A DNA stretch of 64,000 bases from Hepsetus odoe. Lineage: Eukaryota > Chordata > Actinopteri > Characiformes > Hepsetidae. The notes under the pieces are model-generated. The model saw only the letters and a program-made list of their open reading frames with translations, made no database searches and had not been told where the DNA came from. The position numbers and the translations under genes are program-made. Positions 58,363-64,000 of this stretch are shown piece by piece; the stretch's first letter is position 1; each line of letters opens with the position of its first letter. The stretch spans positions 25,113,047 through 25,177,046 of the forward strand of contig CM029370.1 in assembly GCA_017165825.1 (NCBI GenBank), read 5' to 3'.

Positions 58363-60122
58363 GAAATAATGCAATAATATCTCAGCATCAACATTTTAAA
58401 TACAAAAAAAAACAAGACAAAAAGCAATAAAGCGTATGAAGAAACTAAATCTGGGAAAACCCAAAGCCTCAGTCTTTAAAAAAGTAAACTACATCAGGAA
58501 GAGGCTCAAGATCATCCACTCCTGTGTGGGGAAAAAGGCAAAAAAAAAAAAAAAACCCAAAAAGTAATGTATTAAATGATTAAATGCATACAGCAGCGGC
58601 AGACAATTTTGAAGAAGCACAGAGAGGAGTTACTAACGGCAACAGTCATCAGTCATCTAGTGTACCTTTTGTCCAGCGGAGGGCCAAATAGCATCCTCAA
58701 GGGCCTATTTGGGAAAAACCCCGTAACCTGGGCTGTACCTTCATGATAGACACATAAAAATGGAATGCAAACGGAGAATGCACTAATACATGTCCAAAAG
58801 CGTGATTTCATGCTAATTCAACACTGGAGGGGGTTTTAATGGCTGCCTTAGGAAACTACAGATCCACTTCATCTCATCTTAAAAACACTGCTGGTCAAGC
58901 AGAAAAATCCCTCAGTATTTCTTCGAACACCAGCATCAGAAAGTGATAGAATATGCCTAAAACGGGAAAGTAGGTTAATTCTGGAAAAGCACATGCATCA
59001 CGGTCTTGAGTTTATGAATAAGAGAAAACAAAAACTAAGACAAGACATGTTCGAGGTGACCGAGTTCCTCTGCCAAAAACATTTCCTGAGTCACCCCCGT
59101 TTGACCAACACTCTTCCAGTGGAAACAAAAATCAAAGTGCATCACACCCACAGTGTGCCGTAAGCTCATTTTTATGCATCAAGATGTGCATGTCTCACAT
59201 TCTCAGCTACCAAATCTGTGCAAAAAAAATTTATTTAACATAAAACACTACCTGATAAATCATCACACTGTGATTGTAAGAAGTTTAACTAAAGACCAAG
59301 ACACTTAGCTATTCTAAGGACTGTTGGAGGGAAGCTGCACAGTGTCTAATGCCAAGCGTCATGGCACTAAAACTCATACTGCATATGTTCTCTGTATGGG
59401 TTACATAAAGCATGCGTTTTTGGCAAAAGGGAAGCTAAAGCAATGCAGGGAACAACCCTTTAGTCAATAAATAGTTATGTTTTAAAGGGACGTTACCCTT
59501 GGCCATGGTAAATATGAAGCATGGATTTGAACCAGCTTTCTTTGTGAGGCTGGTACTGCAAAGCACATTTCTACTTTTGTGACAAAAAAGGTAATCTAGG
59601 AATTACAACAAGCTTCCTTGTGTCCTTAGATGGCCAAAGGTGTGTCAAATACTGCTTCAGAACATTGTTTCCAAACTCTTCATGCAGGACTTCCCATTTT
59701 CAAAATCACACTTTCCTACCAGGCAAGGAGAACGGAGAAATGGCAAAACACAAAAAGAAGCAAAAATGCACCCAAATCATGAAATAAAATCACAATGCAT
59801 TTTGCATGCCTGTGTGAGGTCGAGTTCTCCACACAGAACAACATTTCTGTATAATAATGCAATTCAACCCATAGAAAAAAACCTCCCAAAAATGTGCTGA
59901 AACAATAATGAATCAAATGATGAAAAATCCTTTTCATCATGAAGGCATTTATATCAGGTGGACGTATTTGATAAACCAATCTGCTCTTTAATCACTGTAC
60001 AGTAAACAGCCGACAGTTAAATAGATGTTTCCCTTAATAAAACCAGAAAAAAGGGGACAAACTCAAGAAGCAAAAGGTGGAGAGACATTCAAAAGTTCAA
60101 CACGGGGAGCAGAGGAGTGTCC
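58363..60122 (-). other. igf2r: probable igf2r 3' untranslated region
   Basis: About 1.8 kb with no coding gene and no SINE or LINE, between the igf2r stop and the first candidate poly(A) signal. The freedom from repeats contrasts with surrounding introns and fits a long 3' UTR, which mammalian IGF2R also has. This is inference from position. Confidence 0.5.
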
Positions 60123-63100
60123 TTAGACTTTGAGTAGATCCTCATCGCTGTCCTCGGGGTCGGGCTGTGCTTTCCTCTGGTGCTTGGCCCCAGAATTGGT
60201 TGTGCTCCTGCTCCCCGTTTCTTCCAGAAGCCCCACCAGATCCTCGTCGCTCTCAGCCCTCCGCCGGGCGGCCTGGAGCCGAGAGGAGGAGGGGCCTGAG
60301 GCTCGCCCCGAGTGGATTCGGACACCCGGGACTGTCAGTACCTCATCCTCGCTGTCCTGCTCATCCAAGGAGAAGGAGCGTAGCGCATCGGCTCTGACCG
60401 GCTTGGTGGTGACATGGCCGTTCTCCTGCAGCCCTCGTGCTGGAGTCTCAACTTCTTCCATCAACCATTCCATCTCATCCTCACAGCCATCCTCATCTGT
60501 GTTCACCTGAAAAGAGTGTACACTTCAAAACTCATGTACAATGTATACTGACTGCAGGTCAAAACATTGGGCATGCCAAACTTAAAAACTACTATAACAG
60601 ATTAACACTCATCACACAAATGTTGGAGTCACTGGTCTTCCAGTGCACTTTCTTGAATAAAAAAACAAGGTCACTCGTTTTATTCCCTTGTCGTGAAATC
60701 AGGTGTTTAAATCAACCTAGGACCAAAAAAAGTAAGTAATCCTTTCTTTAACAGCCACTTAAGTTAGAAGTATAATCTTGGTATATTTAGGATAAAAGCT
60801 CTTATTTTGAATTCAGTGATGGTACAGAGAAGGCAGGCAAGCTAAATTACACTGAAACGTCTAATGTTTGACATATTCAACTAAGAAAGAACACAGTAAA
60901 TCATTTATACTTGTATTATATTATTATTGTTGTATATTATTGTATATTATTATTACTGTATTGTATATTATATTATTATTATTACTACTACTTTTTATTA
61001 TTATTTAATTATTACCGTGTACATTACTCTTGGAGATTATATATATATATATATATATATAGATAGATAATTATTATTTATTTATAGCTCCTCTACTTTT
61101 CTCCTGTACTTGTTCTTGTTCCTCTTTCTCTATATCTTTATTTATTTTTTCTTTTCTGTCTGTACACCTGTCTTTTTTATAAGAGCCCTGTAACTTTAAT
61201 AAAAAGTTATAATGTAACCTGTAAATTTCCCATTCGTGGGATAATAAAAGATCACTCTACTCTACTCTATTATTAAGATGAATCATTTGAACTAATTTCT
61301 AAATTATATTGACAACAAGTTTCACTGTAATGTTTCATGTTTCCCCAAAAAGGTGATTTTCCAGTAAAATGCCATTTCAGTAGGTCTTTTAATGGCCACC
61401 TCCTCATTCTATACAATTATCCAATTACAGGGCGGAACCTACTCGGCGTTTTGGTCTGATTTCACAAAAATAATGAGTTTGCAACTCGAATTAAACCAGT
61501 TAAAACCCCGAACTTTAAAACCAATAGCAAAATAATTACCAAAAGATTTCAATGATAGCTTAAATAAAAAGGAGCTCTTTATATAAAGGATGACCTTTTT
61601 CATGAATATGAAACAAAATATACAAAAAAAAAAAAAAAAAAAAAAACAAAAACCCAAAAAACTGTTACTCCTGCTAACCCGAACAGCAAGACTAATCACA
61701 TTTCACACACAAGGAGTACAACTAACAACTTTGACAGTTAGTATGCATATTTCAAAAATGTGGAGTTTATGCATCTGTGATATGGATGAGCTACCTTGGA
61801 GTATTTGTAAGACACCGTATTTCCTCTCTTGCAGCAGCTGGTCACTTTTTGCATAAAAAGACCCCTAAAACAGATCCAGAAGAACGGCATGAAAAAATGA
61901 AGAGATGTAAGAGAAGGTGAGGTTCAATTGGTTAGGTGAATATTAAAGAGAGGTCGTGTGTGTGTTTGTGTGTGTCTGTGTTTTTACCTTCTCTCTCTCT
62001 TATGAAGTAGCAGAATAAACAGACAGATAGTAAGCACCACAAGTAACAGGCTAAGCACCGCCCCTAAAGCCTGGCTCCGTCCTGATAACCCAGCACTGTC
62101 CTTGTTACTGTCTATCTGTGGATTTGTGGGGCTGTGAAAAGAAAGAAAGAAAAAAAAGAGAGAAAAGGCATTGACCAGTATAATTTAATTCAGTAATAGT
62201 AATAATGATTTTTTGATGCGGGAGAATCTTGAATACTGAAACAATTCAAATGATTATTATATTTCAACCACGATAAATTGTAGTGGTCATAAGCTAACCT
62301 GTTGCTATAATGCATCTGCCTAAAAAAGTTGTCTGTGCTGTTACTTACAAAAGGTTGCAGACAGCGGAGGTGTGCCAGATAAACAGGTATTGACAACCAT
62401 CAGACTCCAGCAGGAACTTGGGGATGCCCTCTCCAGCTGAAGGGTTGCAATGAAACAGGATGGCTGAAGAGACTTTTTTAGACTGGTCACGGCCACAACC
62501 AGACTCCGATGGCACCAGCACATCCAGTCTGTCCCCTACAAACATATTGCATGTCCGTTTAATGACAAACGAATTTTGAAATTCACCGAAACGAATTCAA
62601 AAAACTTCAACTTCCACTTTCCAAGTTGAGACAAGTTTACATACTCACAAAAAAGTTTCCGTTAGGCTGCATTGCAATGTCACTGCATTAAATTGGTGGT
62701 GGTGGGTACTTGCCTACGGACCTATGGATTCAGAGGTTCCCGGTTCGAGTCCCACCTCTAGCACTACCACCATTGGGTCCTTGAGCAAGACCCTTAACCC
62801 TGAGTTGCTCCAGGGGGGTCTGTCCCTGTAATTAGGACCTATAAGTCGCTCTGGATAAGAGCGTCTGCTAAATGCTGTAAATGTAAAGTGGTACGAGAGG
62901 AGTGTGAAATGCTGAAAAGCTGAAATGTGGTTCAATGAGCACTTTGCATCACATTGCATAATAGCTGAAATAATTACTATGGTTATAATTACCATTCTAA
63001 AATGTGTACACTCAAAAACCTTACATTTACAGCGTTTGGTGGATGCTTTTCCCAGAAAGACTCGGAATTTGAGCTGCTAGCCATTAAAAAAATCTGCTAT

Positions 63101-64000
63101 AAATGAGATGATAGAGGTGATAGGCAGCTCTACCACATTAACAGATGCAAAGCAGTAAAGATGGTACCATGCGCATCATTGAAGATCAGTAAAGTGGGCT
63201 GACAGAAAAAGTTTCTCATCCTAAACGTAGACAGATTCCATGCTTCAGTTGCAGAAGCCTGTGTCCTTAAAAGTGTTAGCAAGGTCAGACTGCGAGGAAG
63301 AATCGCCTGGGATGAGCAAATTCAGGTTAAGATGATGAACCATCATCCAGAGGTACTGATATCTGACCCCGAGGCTTGATCATCAAATAAACTTATCACC
63401 TGAGAAGTGTGAAAAAGAAAGAAATGGGCAGGATCATAACCCAACATATGTACCAAGGTCTGAGGATTGGGTTTGGCTGGGCAAAGGAGGCTGCAGGAGA
63501 CTGGTGGGACTGAAGCCCTTCTGAACAAGAGTCTATTGGGTTGGCAAGACGTGTAAGCAGCTAAAGCTTTAATGCATATCAGTAGCACGAAGCAGGAGTG
63601 CAGAGAAATAAAATCGGTTCCTTGTTGGGACATCACGCCACAGAACCGGCTTACACCCCTGAATATACCCTTTCACTATCGCCAGCAAAAATCCAAGTTA
63701 ACAGGCTTGCATTTAGCATGACCACCAGCTGGAGAGAAAAATACCACCAACAGTCTCCACTTTCCACAGTTGCTATATCATGCAGCAGTGCTTTAATTCC
63801 AATAGTCCATAGTTAGTTTTCTATGATGATTACCTTTGATATAGTATTTGGCCTTAGTAGAGGAGCCAATCTTCCTGCAGTAGGAGGTGTTACTCTTCAC
63901 CTGGCAGATATTAGCTCCCTGGCACTGAGCCAAAGAGTTGTTGGTAATGCCAGACAGCTGGATGTGGTAGATGTAGTGGTCACCATTGGATCGGCTGTCT
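60123..64000 (-). CDS. igf2r: cation-independent mannose-6-phosphate/IGF2 receptor, 3' end (partial)
   Basis: Exons in transcript order: beyond 64000-63834, 62535-62349, 62131-61988, 61864-61795 and 60506-60123 (TAA). Phases join. The first two encode the end of the luminal repeats, with paired cysteines (CQGANIC, SGCGRDQ, HCN, DGC). The third encodes the transmembrane helix (ALGAVLSLLLVVLTICLFILL) followed by the basic HKRERR stop-transfer. The fourth encodes KVTSCCKRGN and YKYSK, whose YSKV internalisation motif is completed by the first codon of the last exon. The last exon encodes the 128-residue tail with MEWLMEEV, NGHVTTK, DSEDEVLTVPGV and the terminal acidic dileucine SDEDLLKV. Known role: carries mannose-6-phosphate-tagged hydrolases to lysosomes using GGA/AP-1 sorting, and clears IGF2. 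Most of the gene lies outside the window. Confidence 0.95.
61036..61072. repeat. (TA)n / (GATA) microsatellite
   Basis: A run of ta followed by agatagata, within the last igf2r intron. Confidence 0.9.
61624..61646. repeat. poly(A) run in the last igf2r intron
   Basis: 23 consecutive A. No SINE or LINE body is attached on either side that I can recognise. Confidence 0.9.
62693..62888 (+). repeat. SINE family A, 5'-truncated
   Basis: Starts at 'ggtggtggtgggtacttgcc', B box ggttcgagtcc, full tail 'gtcgctctggataagagcgtctgctaaatgctg'. Antisense in an igf2r intron. Confidence 0.9.
63020..63075 (-). repeat. short SINE family A tail remnant
   Basis: 'acatttacagcgtttggtggatgcttttccca' is a diverged reversed tail; nothing of the head remains. 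Confidence 0.5.

Noticed and set aside
60130..60510. 126-codon plus-strand frame
   Set aside because: Antisense shadow of the igf2r cytoplasmic-tail exon, whose minus-strand product matches the known tail motifs.
1..64000. CRISPR arrays, operons, phage or bacterial islands
   Set aside because: No regular spacer-repeat arrays and no prokaryotic gene structure; repeats are vertebrate microsatellites and retroelements.

Overview
The window is vertebrate nuclear DNA, almost certainly from a ray-finned (teleost-type) fish. It has split genes with GT-AG introns, an AT-rich background, many tRNA-derived SINEs with the 'GCTCTGGATAAGAGCGTCTGCTAAATG' type of tail, non-LTR retrotransposon scraps, a TA-flanked foldback transposon and long microsatellites. 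No bacterial, phage or CRISPR features were seen. The species cannot be told from the sequence.

Seven protein genes were reconstructed exon by exon. In each complete spliced gene the exon phases join without a break. Left to right they are: unc93a (+, 1669-7227, 8 coding exons, 469 aa); ttll2 (+, one coding exon, 8600-10357); a long CPAP-like t-complex 10 gene, tcp10 (-, 34204-12061, 17 coding exons, 1061 aa); gpr31-like (+, 26569-27501, intronless, nested inside a tcp10 intron on the opposite strand); plg, plasminogen (+, 37981-49394, 20 coding exons, 812 aa, PAN + five kringles + trypsin domain); slc22a2-like organic cation transporter (-, 57134-50126, 11 coding exons, 561 aa); and the 3' end of igf2r, the cation-independent mannose-6-phosphate/IGF2 receptor (-, from beyond 64000 to 60123).

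This gene set corresponds to two blocks of human chromosome 6q26-q27: IGF2R-SLC22A-PLG, and GPR31/UNC93A/TTLL2/TCP10. From memory these lie several Mb apart in human, but here they are contiguous in 64 kb. The genes are not an operon and do not act in one pathway; they are linked by ancestry. Two gene pairs converge tail to tail (ttll2/tcp10 and plg/slc22a2). One pair diverges head to head (tcp10/plg).

Introns and spacers carry SINE families A (HE1/V-SINE-like tail) and B (a second tRNA-derived family), LINE 3' fragments, a 506 bp palindromic MITE, and an approximately 820 bp TAC/TGC trinucleotide array in the last slc22a2 intron. No undescribed biological system was found. The most interesting points are the full-length CPAP-like tcp10 in fish, the nested receptor with an NRY motif, acidic kringle sites retained in all five plasminogen kringles, and a frame-neutral 30-nt microexon in the plg signal peptide.
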